From the NCBI GenBank assembly GCA_031422315.1, contig JANOQN010000077.1, positions 1-64,000 of the forward strand: 64,000 nt of DNA, written 5' to 3'. The stretch comes from JANNYA01 sp031422315. GTDB taxonomy: Bacteria > Pseudomonadota > Gammaproteobacteria > Xanthomonadales > SZUA-5. Position 1 is the first letter of the stretch. The number at the start of each line of letters is the position of its first letter. Positions 1 to 11,000 of the stretch are shown piece by piece. The notes beneath the pieces are model-generated. The model did not search any database, had not been told where the DNA came from, and saw nothing but the letters and a program-made list of their open reading frames with translations. The position numbers were made by a program, and so were the translations under genes.

Positions 1-51
1 CTTCTCAAATTTGTTAAAGATCAACCAGTCGAGGAAGTGAGACGCCGCTAA
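1..51 (+). CDS. C-terminal tail of a gene entering from the left edge (partial)
   Basis: A frame open from base 1 ends at a TAA at 49-51 and encodes 16 residues ending in EEVRRR. The charged composition fits a normal protein C-terminus, but so short a piece cannot be assigned to a family. The following 170 bases, up to the hydroxylase gene, show no convincing coding frame on either strand. It could also be chance open sequence. Confidence 0.3.
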   Translation, partial: LLKFVKDQPVEEVRRR

Positions 52-223
52 ATCATCAGAATCAGGTTGATTCCTTCGCTTCAGCAGCCCCGCCTTTCCC
101 CCAACCTCATCCCAATCCGCATCTCGCGAACCAGTCCGTCGTCTGGAGAGCCGACTACTCTACCTCATTCTCAAATCGAGTCAATCGCTTTTTGCTGCCT
201 TGCCAGTTTTGTTCAGAAAAAGT

Positions 224-877
224 TTAGTGAGACTGCCGAGCAAGTACACCATAAGCTCTAGAAAGCGTTTGATAGCCAGCAATTTCGCCAGTTTGATGCA
301 GACGTTGCCGCATTACATCCAAGTCAAACAGCACGCCGCGTAGCTCGTGACTACGAATTCGGCTCTCAATCCAGCCTACAGCTGCAAGCCTTTCGCCACC
401 TTTGACTTCGCACACTTCATGCAAAGTCGAAGCCGGATACAGCAACAAACTTCCTGCTGCGAGCTTGAAATCTTGTACACCAGCGTGATCGTGGATGCGC
501 AACTCTCCTCCGTCATAGGTTTCTGGATCACTTAAAAACAGCGTGTAGGCAATATCAGTGCGAATGCCGTTTTGCCAGACATTGTCGACGTGTACTCCGT
601 AGCACTGGCCCACCTGATAGCGACTCATTATAGTCGGCGTAAATTTAGCAGCGAATGTTGCCAGTTGGATGAGAGCGTTCGCCTTGACTGCTGCGCTTAC
701 GATTGCTTCTGCTTCAAGCGCCAGCTCATCTTGAGAATCAAATTGACTGTTGTGTTTGACTGCGGCCGCGGCCCAGCCGGCACTAGCGCTACCTGCGTAT
801 GTCGATGCGTTACTTAGCAATCGCCTAATTCCTTCCAATGCGCTTGCGCTAAGAACATCAGCGATAGGCAAAATCAT
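224..877 (-). CDS. PKHD-type Fe(II)/2-oxoglutarate dioxygenase (PiuC/YbiX family)
   Basis: 217 residues, close to the usual length of PiuC/YbiX-type Fe(II)- and 2-oxoglutarate-dependent hydroxylases. The iron ligands are visible as the HVD triad start (YGVHVDNVW, about residue 95) and the distal His in STLHEV, followed by the 2-oxoglutarate-binding Arg in GERLAAVGW. The family is cytoplasmic and often sits beside iron-uptake genes; its substrate is generally unknown. Here the neighbour is a CorA-type channel: the ATG overlaps the corA stop codon by one base (TGATG), so the two are probably translationally coupled. No TonB receptor is visible in the window, so a link to iron uptake is not shown. 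Confidence 0.9.
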   Translation of the reverse strand: MILPIADVLSASALEGIRRLLSNASTYAGSASAGWAAAAVKHNSQFDSQDELALEAEAIVSAAVKANALIQLATFAAKFTPTIMSRYQVGQCYGVHVDNVWQNGIRTDIAYTLFLSDPETYDGGELRIHDHAGVQDFKLAAGSLLLYPASTLHEVCEVKGGERLAAVGWIESRIRSHELRGVLFDLDVMRQRLHQTGEIAGYQTLSRAYGVLARQSH

Positions 878-1875
878 CAGAGATAGTTCGCTTTCTTAAG
901 TCGCCGATACAAAAGCCCGCAAATCACCAGCGTTCCAAACACGACCGCTGGATAGCCAAATCGCCACTTAAGCTCAGGCATAACCTCAAAGTTCATACCG
1001 TAAATACTAGCCACCAGTGTAGGCACAGTAAGTAGTGCAGCCCAACCCGCAAGGCGTTTAACCACAACATTTTGCCCTAGCGATACGAGTGATAGATTGA
1101 GCTGCAGTGCCGCCGTCAACATTTCACTGAGCGTGTTAATGGTGTCGGTCATGCGCACGGCGTGATCGCAAACATCACGAAAATATGGCCGCGTATCTTG
1201 CTCAATCAGCTCAGGATGGAAGCGTACGAGTTGATTGAGAATATCTTGCAGCGGAGAGACGGCAAGCCGAAGCTTGACGAGTTCACGCTTGAGCCGATAG
1301 AGCTGTTTGGTGGTATCTGGATCAAAATCGTCCTGGAATATTTCTTCCTCCAGCTCACGCAGCGATTCTTGAAAGTTCTCGACGATCGGGAAAAAGTTAT
1401 CGACCACTGCATCACATACAGAATAAAGCCCGAAACTCGGACCAAGCTTTAGTAGATGGGGTGTTTGTTCGCAGTGCAGCCGAGCAGGCGCATAGGAAAG
1501 CGACGCCCCATGACGCACCGTTACTAGAAATCGTTTGCCCAAAAAAACGTGGGTTTCGCCAAACTCGACTTTACGCCCGACAAATTGCGCCGTATGCATT
1601 GCGATGAAAAGGACTTCATCAAAAACCTCTATTTTAGGTCGCTGATGCGCGTGCAGTGCATCCTCAACAGCAAGTTCGTGCAAACCGAATTCCTGCTGGA
1701 TTTTCCAAAGCAGAGTCTCATCCGGCTCGTGCAACCCAAGCCAAATAAAGGTATCGCTTTCTTGCAGAACATCGCTGATTTCTTCGATTGTAATTTCGCG
1801 AGATCGTTTGCCGGTATTTTTATATGCAACGCAGTTGACCACCATTTTGGGGGATGCGCTTTGGGATTCAATCAT
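877..1875 (-). CDS. corA: CorA-type divalent cation (Mg2+/Co2+) channel
   Basis: 332 residues with the CorA architecture: a soluble N-terminal alpha/beta domain, a long helical stalk (about 170-270) and two C-terminal membrane helices. The signature YGMNF lies near residue 292, at the end of the first membrane helix, followed by MPEL in the loop that guards the pore entrance. The second helix and a basic tail (RRLKKANYL) end the protein. The family forms homopentameric inner-membrane channels for Mg2+, Co2+ or Ni2+. The gene starts 10 bases after the stop of the upstream kinase and overlaps the hydroxylase downstream, so the three look like one minus-strand operon. Which metal is carried cannot be told from the sequence. 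Confidence 0.93.
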   Translation of the reverse strand: MIESQSASPKMVVNCVAYKNTGKRSREITIEEISDVLQESDTFIWLGLHEPDETLLWKIQQEFGLHELAVEDALHAHQRPKIEVFDEVLFIAMHTAQFVGRKVEFGETHVFLGKRFLVTVRHGASLSYAPARLHCEQTPHLLKLGPSFGLYSVCDAVVDNFFPIVENFQESLRELEEEIFQDDFDPDTTKQLYRLKRELVKLRLAVSPLQDILNQLVRFHPELIEQDTRPYFRDVCDHAVRMTDTINTLSEMLTAALQLNLSLVSLGQNVVVKRLAGWAALLTVPTLVASIYGMNFEVMPELKWRFGYPAVVFGTLVICGLLYRRLKKANYL

Positions 1876-1885
1876 TAATTTTTAC

Positions 1886-3175
1886 TCAAAATTTGCAGCC
1901 GCTAACGATTTCTTTGGCTTTATCAGGATTTAGCAATTCTAATCCGCGCCTAGCTTCAGGACTTGTGCAATCTATTGCCAAAACACTGACGTAGTTATCT
2001 TCCGCACTATCAGTATCCCCTAACCGAATCTGTGATTCGCCCGCCGCTAGCAGATCGCGAACTTTCACGCCCTGCTCGAGCGAAAGCGTAGGTCGATTAC
2101 CCTCAGCAAACATAGAGGGCTCATTAGGCGCTACAACTGGTTTTGGCCAAAGCGCATACCCTGCGATTGCAGAGGCCACAAGCAAGGTTCCTGCAATCAA
2201 CATCAAAGGCGGTTTTTTAAGTTCCGAAACTTCCGGTTTGCCAATTGTGGGCGCAGCAAGTGGCTTTTGTGATTCCACGCCGCGGCCAGGAATCGGAGTA
2301 GATGCAATGGTTGGCGCGCCGGCAGCCAGTTTTTGCACGCTGGTATCGACACGCCGTGTGGATGGCTCCATTTCTCCAGACTTGAGCTTTTTCAACAGCT
2401 CAATCATCTCAACGGCGGTTTGCACACGATCTTCTGGATCTTTCGCCAACAGTCGATTGACTAGATTTTGATAACGGACCTGTTCGACCGGTAGCGGTGG
2501 TACTGGCTCATACACGTGCGCATAGCTGACCGCAAAAGTATCGCGGCCTTCATAGACTTTTTTGCCGGTCAGCATTTCGAAAAACATCACGCCCATCGCG
2601 TAAATATCCGAGCGGTGATCGGTCGACTTGCCCATGCAGCGTTCTGGGCTCATGTAGTGTGGCGTACCGACTACCGCGCCAACTTGGGTGAAGCTTGAGG
2701 TGGTATCGGCTTCTTTAGCGATACCAAAATCAACCAACACCGCCTTACCTGATTCGTGAAACATGACGTTTTCTGGCTTGATATCGCGGTGCAGCACGGT
2801 TTTGGCGTGCGCGACCTTCAATGCGTTGCCCACTTGCAGCATGACGTCAACCGCTTCTTCCGGGCGCATGCCTTTTTTAATTTTCTCCGACAAATCGCCG
2901 CCGGAGAGCACTTCCATTGCCAAATAATAGTGCGAATCAATGACACCACAGGCGTACACGGTGACAATGTTGTCACAGCTCAACGAGGCGATTGTGTCGC
3001 CCTCTTGCTTGAGCGATTGCAAAAATGCCGGGTCAGCGGTTGCGCCGGGCGCGACAATTTTGATCGCGACATGTCGTTTGGGCTCCAACTGGCGCGCCAA
3101 ATACACAAACGACATGCCGCCGCGACCGATCTCGCGGTCGAGCTCAAAATTGGGAATCTTTATCGGAGCTTCCAT
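1886..3175 (-). CDS. Membrane-anchored Ser/Thr protein kinase (Hanks type, RD class)
   Basis: The kinase domain spans about residues 8-265. Visible elements are the Gly-rich loop GRGGMSFVY, the ATP-anchoring Lys in VAIKI, the catalytic loop HRDIKPEN, the DFGIAKEAD segment and the SPERCMG peptide. HRD makes it an RD kinase, unlike the HCD kinases elsewhere in the window. A Pro/Thr-rich linker leads to one membrane helix (LMLIAGTLLVASAIAGYALW) and a periplasmic tail of about 85 residues with TPR-like character; no PASTA repeats are seen. I start at the ATG at 3175 because the protein then begins just before the kinase fold. An in-frame ATG at 3208 would add 11 residues; neither has a clear Shine-Dalgarno. 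First gene of the kinase-corA-hydroxylase operon. Confidence 0.92.
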   Translation of the reverse strand: MEAPIKIPNFELDREIGRGGMSFVYLARQLEPKRHVAIKIVAPGATADPAFLQSLKQEGDTIASLSCDNIVTVYACGVIDSHYYLAMEVLSGGDLSEKIKKGMRPEEAVDVMLQVGNALKVAHAKTVLHRDIKPENVMFHESGKAVLVDFGIAKEADTTSSFTQVGAVVGTPHYMSPERCMGKSTDHRSDIYAMGVMFFEMLTGKKVYEGRDTFAVSYAHVYEPVPPLPVEQVRYQNLVNRLLAKDPEDRVQTAVEMIELLKKLKSGEMEPSTRRVDTSVQKLAAGAPTIASTPIPGRGVESQKPLAAPTIGKPEVSELKKPPLMLIAGTLLVASAIAGYALWPKPVVAPNEPSMFAEGNRPTLSLEQGVKVRDLLAAGESQIRLGDTDSAEDNYVSVLAIDCTSPEARRGLELLNPDKAKEIVSGCKF

Positions 3176-3208
3176 CTTGCGATCACAAATAGCTGAAAGC
3201 GCGATCAT

Positions 3209-3551
3209 AATCTAGCGGCGCGGGTTTCTGGCTTTTTTGCGATGCCAAGTTTTGTGGCTGCCAAGTAAGCAGGTACTTTTGGCCTCTAGGTCTCTTTAGC
3301 CTTCTTTAGCCAAAAAGCGATTGCTGATTACTTTGAAGCTAAAACCGCCATCAATGCGCCGCGCAACAGTTCTGATATCGAGGTTCTGGGTTTGGTGCTC
3401 ATCATGGTTTCTCCGTCAAGCCGCGATAGTGCGGCGAGAGAACTTTAGCGAGAGACTGGCGAACAGGTGTTACCGGCCATGGCGAGTTTGTAAGCGCGCG
3501 TTCGTGAGCGGAGCGCTATTTGTCGTTGCAGGAATTTAATGTGCGCGGCGT
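3209..3551. other. Intergenic region, kinase leader and edge of pseudogene
   Basis: About 340 bases without a confident gene. It must hold the promoter of the minus-strand kinase operon. It contains a short direct repeat of GGCTAAAGA on the minus strand near 3292-3313 and a 25-codon minus-strand frame annotated separately. The N-terminal (kinase) half of the decayed gene that begins at 3552 is not recognisable here, so it has been deleted rather than just frameshifted. Confidence 0.5.
3328..3405 (-). CDS. Candidate 25-residue small protein
   Basis: ATG at 3405 preceded, after five bases, by GGAG (3411-3414 on the complement). It encodes MMSTKPRTSISELLRGALMAVLASK and stops at TAA. The peptide is basic at the start with a short hydrophobic C-terminal stretch. 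The correctly spaced ribosome site is the only support; at this length the frame could be chance. It has no recognised family. Confidence 0.2.
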   Translation of the reverse strand: MMSTKPRTSISELLRGALMAVLASK

Positions 3552-4275
3552 CGCGAACAGTTTGTTATTCGCGAAAAAATTATTGACACGCTCGGTGCGA
3601 GCGAACTCCAGGGCACGCTGGCCGCTTATCAAACGCTGTACGACGAGCGCGCCGCAAGCTTAGGGGTAAAGCATCCTGACACGCTAAAAAACAATTACGC
3701 GCTAGCTTATCAATACAACCGAACCGGTGATTTCAAACGCGCCAGAGCACACAGTGCAGCCTTGCAACCTATCCTAGAGCGCGTATTAGGGCCGGAGGAT
3801 CAAACCACCCACCTTAGAAAATCTGCAAGCGCTGGCAATCGCGCAATACGAGCTTGCGCAATTTCCGCTCGCCGAGCGCACATTAAAAACCCTGATTGAG
3901 CGGCACATTCGCGTGCATGGCGCGGCGCACTCGAATACGTTCGCGGTGCAAAACAGCTTGGCGATTTTCTATCTGCGCCAAACACGCTTTGCCGAGGCCG
4001 AAGCGTTGCTGCGTCAGCTCTATCCGCAGGCCAAAAGCCATTTCGGCGATGAGAACTTTAAATCCATCAATTTTGCCGCGCTGCTGGCGAGTGCGCTGAG
4101 GTAAAACGGCAAGCTGGCCGAAAGTGGCACCTACTACAAGATTGCTTTAGAAAGTGCGCAAAAATTGTATGGCCGCGACAGCTTAATGGCGCTGCGCTAC
4201 AGCAATAACTACGCAAATTTTGAGCTAGCCAGCGGCAACGCCGTAGCCGCTAGTAAAATAAGCACCCGGTGCTAG
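3552..4275 (+). pseudogene. Remnant of a Ser/Thr kinase-TPR gene (TPR region only)
   Basis: Translation from 3552 matches about residues 503-733 of the intact kinase-TPR protein at 36940-39375. Shared stretches include REKI, QNSLAIFYLRQ, RFAEAEALLRQLYP, NFKSINFA and NYANFELASGNA. The copy is broken in several ways. A net +1 frameshift falls within 3801-3810, an in-frame TAA at 4102-4104 replaces a Gln codon of the paralogue, the kinase and membrane segments are missing, and the C-terminus is lost after about 4250. It faces the minus-strand ECF sigma gene 56 bases away. I infer that a sigma/kinase/exoprotein locus once stood here and lost its kinase. Confidence 0.88.
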
Positions 4276-4331
4276 CGCATCGACCTGGTAATTGCCGAGT
4301 GAATCGCTGGTTGCTTGGTGGCTTAATTGCC

Positions 4332-4922
4332 TTACGCCATCACCTTAGCCAACCAGGCCCGAGCAAATCGCAATTCCCGATCTACCGTGGATAAGGATAC
4401 GCCGAGCACATCGACAATCTGCAATCGGTCCAGCCCGGCAAAATAAGTCAGGTGCAAGATTTCACTGCCGCGCGGATCAAGCTCCGCTAAATTGTTAAGC
4501 GCTTGATCCAATGCCAGCAGATCGGCAATTTCGGATTCTTCACCCGGCTCAACTCGGCTTAGCGTTACCCGCACATTGCCGCCGCCGCGCTTTTGCGCCA
4601 GCCGCGCGCGGGCATGATCGACCAATGTGGCGCGGATATGCAGTGAAACGGTCGCAAAAAAATGCGCACGGTTTTGCCAATCCATCGGCGCGTCCATAAC
4701 GCGCAAAACCGCCTCGTGCAGCAATTCGGTTGGCGATAAACTATTTCCGCTACCTTCGCGCAGACGCTGCGCCGCAATTTGCTTGAGCTGGTCATAAACG
4801 CGCTGAAACAGCTGCGCAAACGCTTTGCCATTGCCGTTTTGCCACGATTGCAGCAATACCGTCAACGCAAGCGCGGATTCACCGCTACCAGCTGGGCTGA
4901 TCGTATTCGCTTTGCTCTTCAA
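4332..4922 (-). CDS. ECF sigma factor, TIGR02999 type
   Basis: 196 residues with region 2 containing SPTELLHEAVLRVMD and the NRAHFFA stretch, and region 4 with LHLTYFAGLDRLQIVDVLGVS followed by VDRELRFARAWL, the helix-turn-helix for the -35 element. This is the ECF subgroup (PF07638/TIGR02999) that usually accompanies membrane Ser/Thr kinases and lacks a nearby anti-sigma factor. It is a clear paralogue of the factor at 14274-14873. Its expected kinase partner is missing: only the convergent TPR remnant at 3552-4275 remains. It lies 124 bases downstream of, and on the same strand as, the 2065-residue exoprotein gene. Targets cannot be read from the sequence. Confidence 0.92.
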   Translation of the reverse strand: MKSKANTISPAGSGESALALTVLLQSWQNGNGKAFAQLFQRVYDQLKQIAAQRLREGSGNSLSPTELLHEAVLRVMDAPMDWQNRAHFFATVSLHIRATLVDHARARLAQKRGGGNVRVTLSRVEPGEESEIADLLALDQALNNLAELDPRGSEILHLTYFAGLDRLQIVDVLGVSLSTVDRELRFARAWLAKVMA

Positions 4923-5046
4923 TGAACTACCGTCGTCAATTTCCCCGCGAACGATAGCTTAACCGCAAGTGCGCTTGCACAACATAGCCGCAAGCAGTCA
5001 TTGCTTGGAAATCTATTTGCTTGAAACTCAGCTCGAGCGCTAGGTA

Positions 5047-8000
5047 CTAGCGAATCAGCATCGCCGGATCCCCAAATAAGCTAATCGAGTAGTTCGACTC
5101 CATATGCTCCGGCGCACCTCGGGCTAGATCGAGTTTGGCGCGATACAACGCCTCGCCTAATGTGTTGACCGCCGAGCCGCTTTGATCATCAATACGACCA
5201 TCTTCAAGCAAGTCGAAAAATCGTGTGCCCAGTGCTAAATGACTGGCGTCTTCGGCCAAGCTAGTTGAACCAATCACTGCTGCCGCCAATTGGTTGCTGC
5301 GCAGCATTAGCGCGTGGCTCATGGTGTCTTGATTCGGGAGCACGAAATAATTATTCCAACAGCCCCACTGCGCAACAATCGCGGGCAAGCCGCTGCGTTG
5401 TATGGAACCTAACTGCGTAGTGTCGAGCAGGTTTTGTGCGGCCCAGCGATTCGGGCTGGAATGCCCTAAGTAGTTGATGAAATCGCTGCCGCCTGCCAGC
5501 GCCGCAGTGGTTTTACTGCGCGCCTCAAGTACGCCGATTTCATCGCTTAAGCCAAACGCCACCGGCTGGCCTTGGCGCAGATAGCTCAACATGGCTCGGC
5601 TGTGCACGTCGAAATGTTCGCTGGCGCTGGAGCTGCCTGCGGCGGCGAAATAGTTTGCGGCGGGCGTATTGCCGCGCTGTACGATGGCGCTGATGGCGCG
5701 GCGCAGTTCTTCTACGGTGCGCGCAGGAATGCGCCCGAGTGCGCGTTCGGGTTTTCCATCGCCATTGCTGTCGACGAAGGGTGCATCGCTGGCGGCAAAG
5801 CGCACGATGGCATTACTGACCCGATAAAAGGTAGGAAGATAACTGTGTGAGCCAATATTTAAATTGTCGTCATAGTCATAGCTATCACCGCCAATCAGCA
5901 GTACGAATTTGGGGTTGATTTGCGCGATGACTTCTCGAATCGCCTGCGGGCTGCGCTGATGTGCGCTTTTGGCGGCATAGATTGCATCGGTGCGCAGCAC
6001 TTTCACGCTGTAGCCTCTGCTTTGCTGCAAAGTGATGATGGGCTGTAGCTCGGCTTCAAACAGCGGATGCGTGACGATTAAATAGTCCACCGGCGCAAGG
6101 TCAATCGTTGCCACACCCGCTGCGCTAAGCGCTGGAGTTTGAATCTGCGCCAGCGTGCTGAGCTGCAGCGCGCTGGTGCGATTATCTAAGGCCACATTGC
6201 CATTGATCGTATCGCGCAAGTGGCGGCCATTTTGCTGGCTCCAGACGATGCTTGGGCTATTGACGCCTTGAATGGCAAAGCCGCTGCGGGCTTCAAAGCC
6301 ATCGCTGAGCAATGTATCGCTGGCCTGGCTTAAATCAAACTCACCCAAGAGCAGCTCGCCATCGTTAACGCTGCTGCTTCTGGTGTAGCTGACTTTGAAG
6401 CCATCGAGTAGCACGACATCGGCCGCATAGCCAGTATCGGCCAGCACCCGCACGGTCAGCGTATTGACTGGCTGTAGCTGCGCATCGCTCAGGTTTAGAT
6501 TGATGCGTTTGAGCACCAGCCCATCAAAACGCTCGCGTGCAATAGAGCTGCCGTTGAGCAGTAATTCAACGCTGTGATCCGGCGCGGGGTTTTGCGCGCC
6601 AGAGAAATCCAAGCCGCCCCATAAATCCACACTCAGCTGCACGGGTCCAGTGACCTTCGCGGGCAAGCTAAAGCTGCGCGTTAATGACACCGGCGCGGTG
6701 TTTGCTGCCAAACGCTGATCGAACCACGGATCATTGCCCGGTGCGCTAAAGCTGTAGCTGCGATTCGGGAATTGCGACACTTCAGTGGTGAAGCTTCGTG
6801 GCGCTGTTGCATTGGAAACCACTGCGCCGCGACTCACAGCCTGCACCGCCGCCGGGTTTTGACTGATTTGGTAAATTCGTTCGCTACCGTACAAAATTGG
6901 GCGAATCTGACCCAACCATTCGACACTGCATCCAGACGCAAAAGTGGCGTTGCTGCATTCGATGTGACGCGCGACCGGCAGGTTGTTTTCCAGCACCGCG
7001 ACTTCAGACACCGGCACAGCCGTCGGGAACCCCACCGCAATCAAATCGGAATAGCTGACCCGTTGAATACCGGTTTTGCGCACGCTGGCAAGCACCGAGG
7101 TAGCGCCGGATCCACGCATGGCGCGCGGCGGATTGGCGGAATTGGAGGCGCGAATCGCGGTCCAATTTAGCGGCTGGTCGAGTGCTGGTGCGCCTGTAGC
7201 TGCGGCTCCATTTGCGCCCAGTTTAATTTCAGCGTGGAAACGTGAGGCCCCAGTTAAATCAACATCTTCCAAACGAATTTCGGTAATTCCTGCGGCTTCT
7301 ACCGTGCGTTGATAGGACTTCGCTGACATGCTGTCCCCATTGCGATTGAGGATTAAGTCATCATGCAGCGCGCGCCAATCCTGCGCCTTATCGCGGCGGC
7401 CCCAGATGCGATAACCCAGGTGACCGGTTTCAGTCGCGATGCCAAATTGCACGTTGAGCTGCGTGCCCGAACGCGTCGTGTTGACAAACGCTAGGCTAAT
7501 CGGCGTGGTGATAAAGTCGCCGCCGAATACCGCGGTGCCCGCCGCATCGGGCGCGCTGGTGCCGCGAAATGCACCCAGATCTAGGTCTTTTTCAACGCGT
7601 GCGCCGATGACTACGGTAGTGCCGATAGGGTTGCTCAAACTACAGCGGCGCAACCAGCCGCCAGCGTCGTTGTTGCGGCTTTCAAGGCCGACAAAACCGC
7701 GCAGGTTAATGGCGTTAGCGCCGGTGCCACTGGGGAAACTTAAATTGACTGATTCTGCACACGCTGCACCCACGCTGGCAATTGGGCCACTGGCAAGGCC
7801 AATCACGGCACTTCCCGTGCGTGCTAGGCGGGCTGATACGCCGCGATCAATCGCGATATAGCCGATGGTTTCTGGTGCCACAAGCCCAACGCCATTGCCG
7901 GAATTATCATCCACGCCGGAGCTATCTAACGCAGTATCAAAACCGCTCGCGGTGACATTGCGCACCGCAGGCGTTAACCAAATCTGCGACGCGCCGGTCA

Positions 8001-11000
8001 GCATAGGCATGGGCGATAATGTTAGGTTACTACCTTCATTTGCCGCACTCCAGGTTTGAATGGTGCTGAGTAGTACGGGCGCCGTGGCGAAATCAAAACT
8101 CGCAAGGGTCGGGAAGCTCACTGTTTGCCAGCTAGGCGCGGCCCAGCCTGCAAAACGTCCGGCGGTAGTGGCACGTTGGCTGGCACTGGTGCTGATGGTG
8201 CCGACCTTGACCAGCACGCCGGTGCCATCGGCGGTGGCTAAACGATACGCGCCTGACAGTGCTGCAAGCCAATGCACATTGACTGCACCCGCGGCCCCCG
8301 TGCAGCCGATACAGCCCGGCGCTTCCACCTGCAATAGATCAAAGCCCGTGCTGCTGACATTGGCAATACGCAGCGCCTGCGGGTCGCTATCGCCATTTGG
8401 CATTTGCACAATCACCACCGGCGCGCGTGGATACACTTGCGCAAAGTTGACGCGAGTAGCACTGTTTGCGCCGATGCCGGTGGCGGGCAAAGTGATCGCA
8501 CCTACCTCTAGCCCGGCACCCGGCGGCGCAAACGTGGCATTGATGGTGCAATCGCTGACGATTGGCGCGGTCACATACGGATTATTGCCGCTCCAGCTGC
8601 CGCCACAGCCACTGACGCTGCTAACGCTAAAGCCGACGCTGGGCGTAACGTTAAAAGTCAGCACTTGATTCGGTGCCACGTTTTGCGGTGCAGCCGGACT
8701 TATCGCACCGTTTGCGCCCGCCAGCGGGGTCACGCTGTAATCATTGCGATATAGATAAAGCGCACCAATGTCTTGGTTGCCGAACGGCAGCACCGAATCA
8801 ACCGCGTAAGCCCCCACGGCAATTGCGTCGCCCGAAATAGCAACGCTGTAGCCATAGTAATCCCGCACCTCGCCATCGCCGCCGGTAAATCGGCGCTGTT
8901 GATTCCAGCTATTGGCGCTGCGGGTGTAGACATACGCCGCACCTTGATCGGAATTGCTAGCGTTATCGCGTTGACGCGCACCGATCACGGCGATATTGCC
9001 ATCCAGCGCTATGCCCAAGCCAAAACTGTCGTTCGCCACCCCATCGTTTGCGACTAGTTTGCTCTGCAAACTCCAGCTGCCAGCACTACGGGTGTAGACA
9101 TAGGCTGAACCTTGGTTGGCATTGACGCCAATGTCATCTAAAAATGCGCCTACCACGGCGGTATCGCCTGACATGGCAACCGCGATGCCAAAATAATCAC
9201 CTGCAGCGCCATCTGCGGCAATCAGCTTGTCCTGAGCGCTCCAGCTCACACCGCTGCGGCTAAAGGCATAGACCGAACCTTGATCACTATTGCCAGCGAT
9301 ATCATCGTAGGAGCTGGCAACCAGCGCGTTATCGCTGGACAGTGCGACCGCTAGCCCGAGATAGTCGCCCGCTTCGCCATCACTCGCGGTGAGCTTGGAT
9401 TGCAGGCCCCAGCTGCCTGCGCTGCGCGTGTAGACATAGGCCGCACCCTGGTTGAAGTTGGTACCAATGCGCGCTGAGGGCGCGCCGATCAATACGGTGT
9501 CCGCATCGACGGCCACTACCCGGCCAAATTCCATACCGGAACTGCCATCGGCTGCGATGAGTTTGCTCTGCTGGCTCCACGTGCCGCCACTTCGGGAAAA
9601 CACATAGGCAGAGCCTTGCAAGGTACTGCTGCCAAGCGTATCTCCGCTTGCGCCAATCACGGCGGTGTCGCCGTTGATGGCGACGTCGTTGCCAAAGGTG
9701 TCACCCACATCGCCGTCGCTGGCGACTAGTCGAGCACTCTGCGTCCACACATTTGCGTTGCGGGTATAGACATACACCGCACCTTGGCGCAGCTTGCTGC
9801 CGACTGTTTCGAAGCGCGCGCCGGCCATCGCGGTATCGCCAGAAACTGCAATCGCCAGAGCGAATTGCTGATCCGAAGATCCCGCGCCGGTGCTAAATTG
9901 ATTTTGCTGCGCCCAAGCTGTGCCGCTGCGCGTAAACGCGTACGCGGAGCCTTGATCGGTATTGCCGCCCACGTCATCAAAAGGCGCGCCAATAATCGCC
10001 GTGTCACTTCTAAGCGCAAGGCCATAGCCGAACTCATCATTGCGCAAGCCATCGGCAGCGACTATTTTGGCCTGTTGGCTCCATACCGCAACGCTGCGCA
10101 CAAATGCGTAGGCACTGCCTTGCTTGGTGGCGGCGCCTACGCTGTCAAAATGCGCACCAACCAGCGCCGTTTCACCGGATAGCGCGACCTTCCAACCAAA
10201 CTGATCATTGCCAGCGCCATCTGCTGCGACTAGCTTGGCTTGTTGCGTCCAGATCACGCCTGCACGTACGAAAACATACGCCGAGCCTTGTTCCAATGCG
10301 CTGGCAATGTCGTCACCCGGCGCGCCAATCAGCGCGGTGTCACCTTCTAAGGCGACCGTCCAGCCAAACTGGTCGCCCAACACCGCGTCGGTTGCGGTGA
10401 TTTTGGCTTGCTGAGTCCAGCTACCTGCGGCAAAGGTAAACGCATACGCATTGCCAGTGCCGGTGTTATTCGAACGCGCACCCACCAAGACCGTAGTGCC
10501 AGACACCGCGACGGCATAACCAAACTCGTCATCGAGCGCACCATCGGCGGCGCTCAGCTTGCTCTGCTGGCTCCACACATTCCCGCTACGGCTAAAAACA
10601 TAGGTCGAGCCTTGGTTGGAGTTAACTAGATCGTCCTGATTTGCCCCCACCACCGCGCGATCACCATCAAGCGCCACCGACCAGCCGAAACGGTCGTTCC
10701 CACCCGCATCGCTGGCAACGAGCTTCGCCTGCTGCGTCCAGACATTGGCGCTGCGGGTAAACACGTAGGCCGCACCCCGCCCGAAGTTCCCCGCGATCGC
10801 GCCGATCACCGCGGTATCACCGGAAAGTGCCACGGAAAAGCCAAATTCATCACCAATCGCGCCATCGCTTGCCTTCAACTTGGCTTGCTGGCTCCAGCTG
10901 CTGCCCGAGCGCAGATAGACATACACCGTGCCCTGAAATTCGTTCGCGCCGATAGTATCTAGCGGCACACCGACCAGCGCGGTATCACCCGCTACCGCGA

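Noticed and set aside
67..817. Plus-strand frames opposite the PKHD hydroxylase
   Set aside because: Short, no motifs, and opposite a well-conserved enzyme gene.
5572..10629. Plus- and minus-strand frames inside the FG-GAP/C25 gene
   Set aside because: Shadows of the repeat-coding frame; low-complexity Ala/Arg composition.
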